This document shows, piece by piece, positions 49,001 through 56,504 of a DNA stretch of 64,000 nt. Numbering within the stretch: position 1 is the stretch's first letter; each line of letters begins with the position of its first letter. The translations under genes and the position numbers were made by a program. The notes beneath the pieces were generated by a model. That model saw nothing but the letters and a program-made list of their open reading frames with translations. It searched no databases and had not been told where the DNA came from. The DNA lies in contig JAZGGH010000037.1 in assembly GCA_036480335.1 (NCBI GenBank), positions 10,665 through 74,664 of the forward strand. The letters are read 5' to 3'. Origin of the DNA: JAZGER01 sp036480335 (lineage in GTDB: Bacteria; Pseudomonadota; Gammaproteobacteria; DSM-19610).

Positions 49001-51665
49001 TAAAACTTCTACGAAGTTACCCGTTATGCTGATACACGGATATAGCACAAGTGGCACAACCTTTAGCCATCCACACATAAAGAATAACCTGGTTACACAA
49101 CTTGTTCATGATGGAAGAACCGTCTGGGTTCTTGACTTGCGTACCAGTATTGGAATGCAAAAAACCTGTTTGAAACCATGGACATTTGAAGAAGTAGCAT
49201 ATACCGATATTCCGCTGGCACTGGATTATATCCATGAACATTCTGGACAAATACCGGTGCATGTACTAGCTCACTGCGTCGGCGGCGCCATGTTCAGTAT
49301 GGCACTGTTAGGTGAAAACCATGATGCAAAAGAGACTATTAACAGACTAACTGGGAACTCCTCAATCGACGAATTTTATAAAAACAGAGTGGCTTCTATC
49401 GCACTCTCTCAGGTTGGCCCATATATACGATTCACAGCCGAAAATCGCTTTCGTGCCTATCTAACAAACTATTTTCTTTCTGTCTTTGAACAGCAGAAAT
49501 ATACATTCAGACCGACTGATAAGGACGATATGAAGTCACAGATTCTCGATCGTTTACTTTCCAGCCTGCCCTATCCTGAAAGTGAATTCGACAGGGAATA
49601 TCCAGGACATCCACCCTGGAAACGATCAGCATTCACGGGACTACGTCATCGCATGGATCTGCTCTATGGAAGAACATTCAACCTCAACAATATTGACGAC
49701 AACCTCCTTGAGGTGATTGATGATATTTTTGGAGCACCAAATATTAAAACAGTGTCACAGGCGATTCATTTTGCAAGGCATCAGGTCATCACCAATCAGC
49801 GTGGCTTCAATGAATTTGTTTCTCTCAAATCACTACACAAAAAATGGCAATACCCAACCTGCCTGATACATGGTAAGGAAAATGGGCTGGCTGATGTAAA
49901 AACAATCTTCTTGCTTGAAGAAAAGCTGAAAGCTGCAGGTTGCCCCATCAATGAAGCCATCCCGATAGACAACGCTGGTCATCAAGATTGCTATATTGGC
50001 AAAGCGGTCACCGTTACAGGAGAAAAACTGCTGCAACATTTGCATCAGGCTGAAATATACATCGACGGACCAACACATCCCGCCAATAATATGAAACATT
50101 CCTATAGCATTGAAACGCCCGCATCAGGGCCTATCTGGTCTCCACCAATTCAGACTGCGGGCAAGCTGCATTTTCGTATCTCCATGGGCGTTAGAGCCAA
50201 CCTTGTCAAACCCCTCATGTTTCTCCCTGTGCCTGTAAAAATAGCAGGTGATTCCACCATTATCACAATGCCAGACAGCGAAACATATCTAATAGAGTGT
50301 TACCAACATTTTTTCAGTCAAAAGAAATATACTGCTGAATACCTCGAAGGTAGCTACTGGTTCCATATCGATTTTCAAATTCCTGAACCGGATGCTGACT
50401 GTACTAGCCTGCTTTGCCTGCTCGTCTATGAAAATTATGTTGAGAGAAAATCTACTATTGATAAAGGCCTGGAGTTCGCGCAACAAATACGCAGAGCAAT
50501 ACTGGAAAGGTCTTCAGTAGATCTGGCTGAGGGCATGATTCACTACAAGCGTAAAATAATTCAAAACGACAGCCTCTGCTTTGCACTCGGTAGTTGCCAA
50601 TACCCTGCTGGACCACTGGACGAAATTCCTGCCTACCTTGCCTGGAACCAGCTCGGCGAGCGACTTGAAAACGATCATGACAACAGAACAAAACCTGAAC
50701 TCCTCCTGTTAGCAGGGGATCAGGTTTACACAGATGCCAGTGCCGGAATCTGTGATCCGACGACAGGTCATGATCGCTTCATGATCCCCTATTATCAATG
50801 GCTTGAGAACCGGGAAGTTCGGCGTGTATTCAGATATCTGCCCGCTTATATGATGCTGGATGATCATGAAATCACTGACAATTGGGAACCTGGCATCACT
50901 GTAGATAAATATCGTAATGATTTGAATGCGGGGATCCAGTCCTATCTGGCTTTCCAGCGAGGACATCGATTTGCATTGAAAAATAATCCAGGCGAATCAT
51001 TATCTGATTTGTTCACCTTCAGGGGATTTGAGTTTTTTATGCTGGATAGCCGCACAGGCAGAGAGAAAAGAAGTAGCGATACATACATTACCGCTCATAT
51101 CATCAATCAGGAACAACAACTGCAACTTACCAAATGGTTTAAAACAATCACTCAAAATGATAATGGCAAGCCAAAATTTCTGCTCTGCCCTTCGATGCCT
51201 TTTCCACGGCCAGTTGAGGTATCTGGGGATGAAAATTGTACAGACCAGATTGATAGCTGGAATGGTTACCCAGCATCCATGGATTTTTTGCTAGGATTGA
51301 TAACCGATTATCGACCAGAGAATCTGGTTATTCTGTCCGGCGATGAACATATTTCCAATGTTGCAACCATTGATATAAGGGGTGCCGGAATAGATGACCA
51401 CATACGCATTTTTGCAATACACAGCTCAGGCCTGTATTCACCTTTTCCATTTGCCAACGCCAAAAAGGCTGACTTTTGTGCCACAGAAACTTTTAATTTT
51501 TATCAAAAAGACAAGCAATATTCCTGCAGCATAAATGCTGATTTTTACCCGGGATCAGGTTTTGCAGTGATCGAAACCGCTAAGTCTAACAGTGGAAAAT
51601 GGAACTTCACAATAGAATTTCTACGTACTGGTAGAGCAAAGACGGGGATGGCAGAATCATCCTGA
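46038..51665 (+). CDS. giant GMC oxidoreductase / alpha-beta hydrolase / PhoD-like phosphatase fusion
   Basis: 1875 residues. First part (about 35-615) is a cholesterol-oxidase-like GMC flavoprotein: FAD motif AIVGSGYGGAIAAAELS near 47, a CKLCSDCATGC cysteine cluster near 240, and the catalytic His and Asn in VHPLGGCS near 552 and GINPALTIAA near 598. A linker domain of unknown type (about 650-960) follows. The second enzyme (about 985-1350) is an alpha/beta hydrolase with LIHGYSTSG near 995 and nucleophile elbow AHCVGG near 1077, so the nucleophile is Cys, as in PHA synthases. The third (about 1510-1870) is PhoD-like, with LLAGDQVYTDA near 1555, DDHEITDNW near 1604 and SGDEHISN near 1765. 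ATG 46038 follows GGAGG. No signal peptide. Substrate unknown; sterol-like or lipid is inferred. Confidence 0.88.
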   Translation: MARITEKSGHSTKQRQYSQHRGRRWLSESLQSLRQTSQQTPFDIAIVGSGYGGAIAAAELSNQTIVENGQRRHLRVCVLERGREFLPGSFPKEMAELPTEVRYRQMSSEKLTGSAQGLYDIRAGDDVGVLLGNGLGGGSLINAGIMESPTDDIFDQHWPETIRNMPIKQRRQLFAETKQMLGASLNDQIDNTINNHQIHRKNSLHKFSALKQLAGHNPFRPATITVAMSNRPSSGKVNLKRCKLCSDCATGCNHGAKESLDTNLLHKAWCNGVAIYTGVTVLNIDKHDDDWLLNIVDTNHKSRRKEAANNQRKSAIFQLHVKRIILAAGSLGSTEILLRSRKNISLDNPNIGKRFSSNGDMLAAGCDMSVDVNAIGDETIMPDSRLVGPTCTGVIDLRTGKKLGGHVIEELAVPGPLKRLYSELFVTANTLHEFGKADLSSHSYGQPDNDPFAVTTERTERLSIYAIMSDDGAGGVMKLNTDEPSFMQDGIINIEWKYLKDNPVFKQQIKTLKQLNRQASLGGRIIGNPGWAPVPETMSFLFNNDKGPLFTVHPLGGCSMANSIETGVVDHIGRIFNNSEQPTSTFDNLIILDGAIIPTAVGINPALTIAAISLQAIRQLKEFWQLSGMQNEPFKQTDPVDRPFFRDCSGAVIKQETTIEIAERLAGNIEIKDNKGKYQKKRLELTLYFEEFSLQKLLSHPYKLKTKRNISLSSSKPSTLTIYSHTENNTPDKAEFSATLSGHLQIFHRNRNSPLSRISRSGRAWLLNRGLRDIFQGVFPKQWEKPSKQDKQKGSRKTQIWGRILNTIRLASRAGECRLFDYQLIATHEDSAKTHVDYQQLTREFHFNAVKRISYTRRSNPWKQLMQVELSALPSCIKSSPHPKLELDLDFLADIKTPLLRINEQNDQVNALADIASLASYMTRMLLSIHIWSFPKPDTWQPRTAERLPGPLEGVDKNPDIIYLPVIEGIKACIYHDEASCRLTRYQHKTSTKLPVMLIHGYSTSGTTFSHPHIKNNLVTQLVHDGRTVWVLDLRTSIGMQKTCLKPWTFEEVAYTDIPLALDYIHEHSGQIPVHVLAHCVGGAMFSMALLGENHDAKETINRLTGNSSIDEFYKNRVASIALSQVGPYIRFTAENRFRAYLTNYFLSVFEQQKYTFRPTDKDDMKSQILDRLLSSLPYPESEFDREYPGHPPWKRSAFTGLRHRMDLLYGRTFNLNNIDDNLLEVIDDIFGAPNIKTVSQAIHFARHQVITNQRGFNEFVSLKSLHKKWQYPTCLIHGKENGLADVKTIFLLEEKLKAAGCPINEAIPIDNAGHQDCYIGKAVTVTGEKLLQHLHQAEIYIDGPTHPANNMKHSYSIETPASGPIWSPPIQTAGKLHFRISMGVRANLVKPLMFLPVPVKIAGDSTIITMPDSETYLIECYQHFFSQKKYTAEYLEGSYWFHIDFQIPEPDADCTSLLCLLVYENYVERKSTIDKGLEFAQQIRRAILERSSVDLAEGMIHYKRKIIQNDSLCFALGSCQYPAGPLDEIPAYLAWNQLGERLENDHDNRTKPELLLLAGDQVYTDASAGICDPTTGHDRFMIPYYQWLENREVRRVFRYLPAYMMLDDHEITDNWEPGITVDKYRNDLNAGIQSYLAFQRGHRFALKNNPGESLSDLFTFRGFEFFMLDSRTGREKRSSDTYITAHIINQEQQLQLTKWFKTITQNDNGKPKFLLCPSMPFPRPVEVSGDENCTDQIDSWNGYPASMDFLLGLITDYRPENLVILSGDEHISNVATIDIRGAGIDDHIRIFAIHSSGLYSPFPFANAKKADFCATETFNFYQKDKQYSCSINADFYPGSGFAVIETAKSNSGKWNFTIEFLRTGRAKTGMAESS

Positions 51666-51683
51666 ATAATCAGGATGATTCTG
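51652..51683. terminator. perfect 14-bp palindrome holding the stop codons of two convergent genes
   Basis: CAGAATCATCCTGA, loop ATAA, TCAGGATGATTCTG. The plus-strand stop is 51663-51665 and the minus-strand stop 51670-51672, so each arm encodes the last codons (Glu-Ser-Ser-stop) of one gene. No T-run follows in either direction, so it may act with Rho or as an RNA 3'-end stabiliser rather than a classical terminator. Confidence 0.6.
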
Positions 51684-52317
51684 TGGGTCCAAGACCCAGT
51701 TTAGCAACAGCAAAGACAGCTTCAGTACGATTATTCACCCCGAGTAAACGGTAAGTTGAAGAAAGGTGCGCTTTGACTGTTCCTTCAGCAATACCCATTT
51801 CCTCGCCAATCAATTTATTTGGCATACCCTTAACTGCTTTCAACAACACTTCAATTTGCCTCTCAGATAAACCATGATCCTTTTTTTCTGTAACATCTAT
51901 ATTCAGAATTTCTCGATCCAGAACATGGGTTGGCAAATACGTCCCGCCGGCAAGAATTAATTTCAGGGCTGCAATCATAATATCCTGTGTCGATGACTTA
52001 GGGATATAACCTGATGCACCGTTTACAATTGACTCTCTGATCACAGCCGGATCATCTTCACTGGACAAGACTACGACAGGCGTAACAGGAACGCTATCCA
52101 GTACAGCATCAATCGCTTTTGCACCATTGATACCTGGCAAGTAATAATCCAGCAGTACGATATCGTATTTAACCCCAGAAAGAGTCGACAATTGTTCGCA
52201 GTTATCCAGATCTGTAAAATGGATATCGCTACGAAGATCAGCTAGCAATAGCTTCAACCCCTGTCGGAACAAGGTATGATCATCAATCAATAATATATGA
52301 AACTTCTTCCCAACCAC
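51670..52317 (-). CDS. NarL/LuxR-family response regulator
   Basis: 215 residues. Receiver domain (about 5-122) with acidic pocket IDDHTLF and phospho-Asp in IVLLDYYLPGING near 55; C-terminal LuxR HTH (about 148-205) with LSERQIEVLLKAVKGM and GTVKAHLSSTYRLLGV. It converges on the giant fusion gene, and is downstream of the FadL-type gene on the same strand. The natural partner would be the hybrid kinase at 44282, whose own receiver could be an intermediate (inference). Confidence 0.93.
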   Translation of the reverse strand: MVGKKFHILLIDDHTLFRQGLKLLLADLRSDIHFTDLDNCEQLSTLSGVKYDIVLLDYYLPGINGAKAIDAVLDSVPVTPVVVLSSEDDPAVIRESIVNGASGYIPKSSTQDIMIAALKLILAGGTYLPTHVLDREILNIDVTEKKDHGLSERQIEVLLKAVKGMPNKLIGEEMGIAEGTVKAHLSSTYRLLGVNNRTEAVFAVAKLGLGPTESS

Positions 52318-52426
52318 ACAAAACCCATTAATTATTCTAGAATCGGTAAAGCTACAATAGCCTACACAGTACTATTAAAACCACTGTAACGTTGTATAAT
52401 TTTACACTAATTCATTATTAGGCAAT

Positions 52427-53656
52427 CTAATAATACTGATAGGTAAAAGACATACCTAAAGCATGTAACGAAGATTTATAGTCACCAGCAATGGTATCTG
52501 TTCCATTATGATCCGCTGTTGTCTGCGGCCCTGTCGTCTCAGGTTGCCGGTCATTGAGGTCAACAAAAATATAGCCAAGATTAATCACAATATTTCTGTT
52601 TGCCCGATATTCAGCCCCCAGAGAATATGCATTTCTGTTGGAACCCGGTGTCCTTGGAGAGAAATACTGATCAGCTTGTGGCGTTCGTTCATGCGTATAA
52701 CCTGTAGTGAAAGTGAAGCGATCTGAATACCGGTACTTAACACCGAAACGCAGTCCGTTCACATCCCGCCAGTTATTATTCACTCTCGATAACAATGCAC
52801 CTGTGGATTTGTTCGTCACATCCAGCGTATCGTAACTGCTCCAGCCAACCCTGACAAAATCAAATTCTGCCGATATTTTCTGACTCGCCTGGTATTGTAA
52901 GCCCATTTGAAAGCGATAAGGTAACTCAAGTCCTGATTCTATGGCTATCTTACCCAGAGGTGATTCCGAATTCCCTTCCAGGTCCAGAGTTGCTGGCGAA
53001 TGATAATGCGCTCCAAAAGACCATAGCCCCTGGCGTAAAAAAGCCCCAATTTGCCAACCAACCCCATCCCCATCGCCTTCAAGCTGGGTCACTGTTGTAT
53101 TTAATTCAACCTTTGTCACTCTGTAGACATCGGCCCCCAGTGAAAACCCTACGTTATCATTGAGTCTGTACGCAACAACCGGGGCAATGGTTACGATACG
53201 CGCAAAAGTTTCTGTCGGGGTTAGCGCCTGCAAAGGACCGGATGCAGTAAAAGTCCCGGCTGGCCAGTCAGTTCCCTGACCAAAGGGGGCATGTGCAGCA
53301 ATGCCAGCCCAGAAATAGTCATTGATCTGTCCGGACCCAAACAAATACGGTGCAACAAAAGTATCATCACGCTGCCCTTCAACTGACGAACCTGTTGCAG
53401 ACAACCTCACCTCGTTTTCAGGGCGATTCACCAGTGCCCCAACTGAACCGGAAAAACCTGGGTAGAGGATCATTAACGCCGGGTTATAAGGTGTTGCGCC
53501 GTATCCTGTCACATCAGCGACAACAGCATTTGCGAGTCCAACACCATAGATTGATTTGTGAGGCACCTCAAAGCCGGCACCCAATGATACTGTAGAAAAG
53601 AGACTGGTTATCCCAAAAACAACCAGTTGACGCCGAATAAAAACTATCCCTGACAT
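52427..53656 (-). CDS. FadL/TodX-family outer membrane hydrophobic-compound channel
   Basis: 409 residues. Signal peptide (residues 1-26), then the FadL-like N-terminal hatch AGFEVPHKSIYGVGLANAVVADV with the NPALM stretch, and a beta-barrel that ends in an aromatic-rich SFTYQYY. Such channels take up long-chain fatty acids, aromatic hydrocarbons or similar hydrophobic molecules. It shares the minus strand with the NarL gene (109 nt apart) and is close to the GMC/hydrolase/PhoD fusion, so a joint role in using a hydrophobic substrate is plausible. The final codons and stop form an AT-rich 8-bp hairpin at 52414-52434. Confidence 0.88.
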   Translation of the reverse strand: MSGIVFIRRQLVVFGITSLFSTVSLGAGFEVPHKSIYGVGLANAVVADVTGYGATPYNPALMILYPGFSGSVGALVNRPENEVRLSATGSSVEGQRDDTFVAPYLFGSGQINDYFWAGIAAHAPFGQGTDWPAGTFTASGPLQALTPTETFARIVTIAPVVAYRLNDNVGFSLGADVYRVTKVELNTTVTQLEGDGDGVGWQIGAFLRQGLWSFGAHYHSPATLDLEGNSESPLGKIAIESGLELPYRFQMGLQYQASQKISAEFDFVRVGWSSYDTLDVTNKSTGALLSRVNNNWRDVNGLRFGVKYRYSDRFTFTTGYTHERTPQADQYFSPRTPGSNRNAYSLGAEYRANRNIVINLGYIFVDLNDRQPETTGPQTTADHNGTDTIAGDYKSSLHALGMSFTYQYY

Positions 53657-53795
53657 TATTATTCCCCAAAACAGGTTGTTGTTATTTACAAATTAGCAAT
53701 GCTAGAACTGGAAAAACAGTAATTATTATTATTTGAATGTGATGCTATTAATTAACATGTACCTTAAACGGCGTGTTAATCACATCAAAAAAACA

Positions 53796-53872
53796 TGGCG
53801 CGCCTGGAGAGATTCGAACTCCCGACCGCTCGGTTCGTAGCCGAGTACTCTATCCAGCTGAGCTACAGGCGC
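53796..53872 (-). tRNA. tRNA-Arg (anticodon ACG)
   Basis: 77 nt on the minus strand including encoded CCA. Acceptor arms GCGCCTG and CAGGCGC pair fully, with discriminator G before CCA. The anticodon stem CTCGG/CCGAG closes the loop CTACGAA, giving anticodon ACG (read as ICG). The T arm contains GTTCGAATC. All cloverleaf parts are intact. Confidence 0.98.
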
Positions 53873-53910
53873 AATGTGTCATATATCGACCTGAAAACGA
53901 TAATCAGGAC

Positions 53911-53940
53911 GAGCTGCGAATTATGACGAATTCGCAGCTC
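53911..53940 (-). other. perfect 12-bp stem hairpin between OmpA-like gene and tRNA-Arg
   Basis: GAGCTGCGAATT, loop ATGACG, AATTCGCAGCTC. It lies about 67 bases after the stop of the OmpA-like gene and 38 bases before the tRNA, both minus strand. The stem is very stable but lacks a T-run, so termination would need Rho or the loop may mark a processing site for tRNA release. Confidence 0.5.
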
Positions 53941-54006
53941 GGTTTCAACCGGGATTCTATCTATATTATCCGTCGATGAGAAAAAAGCGGACAATAAACA
54001 GTCTTA

Positions 54007-56367
54007 TCACTCTGACAGAATGTGAAGTTCTACCCGGCGATTCCTGTAACGCCCCTCTGCCGTGCCATTATCCGATACGGGGTTAGCTTCACCATAACCA
54101 CTAGAAGTAAGCCTTGAGGGATCAATTCCAGCATCCTTCAAATAATTCCAGACAGCATCTGCGCGCAACTGGGACAGTTGCAGGTTTACTTCAGCAGGCC
54201 CGGTATTATCCGTGTATCCGGCGACTTCCACTCGCACATTCGGGTGTTTATTCAAAGTCTCTGCAACATCATTCAGAACTGGCAATGCTTCAGCCATAAA
54301 GTCTGCAGAACTGTACTTGAAGTTCACACCCTGCAAGACAATCGAAGCACCCGGCACACAGCCTACATCATCAACTGATTGACCTGATTCTGATTCTGGA
54401 CACAAATCGGCGGCATCACTGACACCATCCGCATCGCCATCGAGCATACAACCCACTCCATCCACCGCATCACCTTGACTGGTTTCTGGACATTTGTCGT
54501 CCGCATCAACCACACCATCATTATCCGTGTCTGTCTTGAACGCCATCAACGCATCTCTCTCTGTCGCTAACACCGACAACCTGTCATCCTTGGCTGTACA
54601 TTCCATTTTCAGACTTTCCAGTTCAGCAGCAATCTCTTTACCCTGAGCCACTTCTTCCTGAACCGTTGCACATTCTTTTTTGAAGCCATCAAACTCAGCT
54701 TGTAACGACGATAACATTTCATTCTTCTGTTCAATGTCCTGAGATACTTGATTCAGCGTTGCAGTTTTCTCATCCGCATCCGCTCTCAGAGCCTCTAGCG
54801 TCTGTGCATGTTGTTCAGCATCTGTGGAGAATTTTCCCAGTGTTGCCGCTTTCTGTTCAGCCTCAGTCCGCAGGCTAGTCAACTCTTCCAGTAGCTGTTC
54901 ATTTTCAGCAGATAATTTATCCACTGTATCGGTTCTCTGACCTGTTTCTGCCATCAGCGCCGCCAACGCTGCAGCCTTCTGTAGTCCCTCGGCCTTAATC
55001 GCTTCCATTTCATGCTGCATGGATTCACGCGTCTGGACTTTTGTTTTCCATTCTGTTTCCTGTGCCATCAATCCCTGAATATTGGTATTCAGAGATGCGC
55101 GATCTGCAGTCAGGGCAGAGATAGTTTCATCCTTGGCCACACTTTCAGCTTGCAGCGATTCATATAAGCCCTGTAATTCACCCATCTGTCCGGCCGCCTC
55201 TTTTGCAGCGCCATATTCAGATTCCAACGTTGTGTATTTTTCCTGTAAAACAGTCAACGCTTGGGTCTTTACCCCGGCATCTTCACGTATAGTCATCACT
55301 TGCTGCTGCAGCGCCGTAAAGGCCTGATGTTTCTCAGCCCACTGAGATTCTTTCTCGTTTTTCTCAGCCACTACCGTATCAAGCTGTCCTTTCGTCTCAT
55401 CAAAATTTGTGCGTAATGTCGCCAGCTCCTGTGTTAAACCTACAAGCTTCCCATCCGACAATTTGGCAGTTTCATAAGCACTGGTTAACTCATTGAATTG
55501 CGACTCAAGCCCCCCGAAAGCCGACATTTTGTCGGCCATTTCAGCATTTAAGCCCTCATATTCCGCCTGCAGAGCTGTCATCTTTTCAGCACTAGCCACA
55601 TTACTCTGTTCTTTTTCCTGCAATCTCACAAGTAATTCAGCCTCATGTGCTTTCAGTGCCGACAACTCTTTTTTCAGGCTTGACAGTGCTGTATCTTTTT
55701 CAGCAGACATCTCCTGCACATGGGATTCACAGCTAGCCATAGATGCCCTGACTTTTTCAAACTCCTGACCAGAGGTAGCTGTAGAGTCTTTCAAACCAAG
55801 ATATAACTGGTTAATCTTTTCAGCATCTGCACCTACCCCCGCCAGATTTTCTTCCAGCATTGCGATTTCCTTTCGGGCCTGCGCCAGAGCATTCTCAGCC
55901 ACATCTACGGCGGCGGCTTTTTCTGCCAGCACCTGCAGCTCAGATACCTGTGACGTCAGTTTTCCCTGTAATTGCTGATTTACAGCCTTAACCGAATCCA
56001 GCTGTGCTTTGATGGCATCAGTATTTCCAGCCCCCCTGTTAAGGCTTTCCTGCTGACTGGCCTGCAATTTCTTCAGATCGACCAGCATCGATTGCTGATA
56101 CTCAATTTCCTTCTGTAACACAGCATTCTTTTTTTGCACCTGTTGCAGGCTTGCACGTAACGCCTGTAATTGCCTCGCCTGATCTGCTGCCTGACGGTTA
56201 TCTTGTTGCCAGGCTGAAGGGGGCGGCGGTGGCGGTGGAGGGTATCCGCCAACTCGTGGCGGCGGTGGTGGCGGTGGGAAAGGGCCCCACCAGCTATATG
56301 CGGGTGTAGCCAGAAAACACAAAGTTGATAAACAAGCTGCCAGAAAAACCCTGATTGTTACTCTCAC
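54007..56367 (-). CDS. OmpA-family protein with long coiled coil and TSP3 repeats
   Basis: 786 residues from GTG 56367, which has GGAGG seven bases upstream; the longer frame to 56421 lacks a ribosome site. A signal peptide (to PAYS) is followed by two poly-proline runs (PPPPPPPRVGG, PPPPPPPP), then about 500 residues of coiled coil (55-570) with heptads rich in Ala, Leu, Glu and Lys. Two calcium-binding TSP3-type repeats follow (DTDNDGVVDADDKCPE, DGDADGVSDAADLCPE), then a C-terminal OmpA peptidoglycan-binding domain with VEVAGYTDNTG and NRRVEL. Likely spans the periplasm, linking the outer membrane to peptidoglycan. Proline-rich starts like this recall spacer proteins; exact partner unknown. 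Confidence 0.88.
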   Translation of the reverse strand: MRVTIRVFLAACLSTLCFLATPAYSWWGPFPPPPPPPRVGGYPPPPPPPPSAWQQDNRQAADQARQLQALRASLQQVQKKNAVLQKEIEYQQSMLVDLKKLQASQQESLNRGAGNTDAIKAQLDSVKAVNQQLQGKLTSQVSELQVLAEKAAAVDVAENALAQARKEIAMLEENLAGVGADAEKINQLYLGLKDSTATSGQEFEKVRASMASCESHVQEMSAEKDTALSSLKKELSALKAHEAELLVRLQEKEQSNVASAEKMTALQAEYEGLNAEMADKMSAFGGLESQFNELTSAYETAKLSDGKLVGLTQELATLRTNFDETKGQLDTVVAEKNEKESQWAEKHQAFTALQQQVMTIREDAGVKTQALTVLQEKYTTLESEYGAAKEAAGQMGELQGLYESLQAESVAKDETISALTADRASLNTNIQGLMAQETEWKTKVQTRESMQHEMEAIKAEGLQKAAALAALMAETGQRTDTVDKLSAENEQLLEELTSLRTEAEQKAATLGKFSTDAEQHAQTLEALRADADEKTATLNQVSQDIEQKNEMLSSLQAEFDGFKKECATVQEEVAQGKEIAAELESLKMECTAKDDRLSVLATERDALMAFKTDTDNDGVVDADDKCPETSQGDAVDGVGCMLDGDADGVSDAADLCPESESGQSVDDVGCVPGASIVLQGVNFKYSSADFMAEALPVLNDVAETLNKHPNVRVEVAGYTDNTGPAEVNLQLSQLRADAVWNYLKDAGIDPSRLTSSGYGEANPVSDNGTAEGRYRNRRVELHILSE

Positions 56368-56504
56368 AGTTACACCTCCAAAATATTTTTCTTTAATTTT
56401 TACCACAAATACAAGCTGCAACGCATGTATTTAATATAGTAACCCTGAGAAGTATGTCATAACAGAAACTTGCTTACCAACCGAATCATTTGTTTACAAA
56501 TCGA

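Noticed and set aside
56368..56421. Longer N-terminus of the OmpA-like protein
   Set aside because: It would place non-signal sequence before the signal peptide; GTG 56367 has an ideal GGAGG site.
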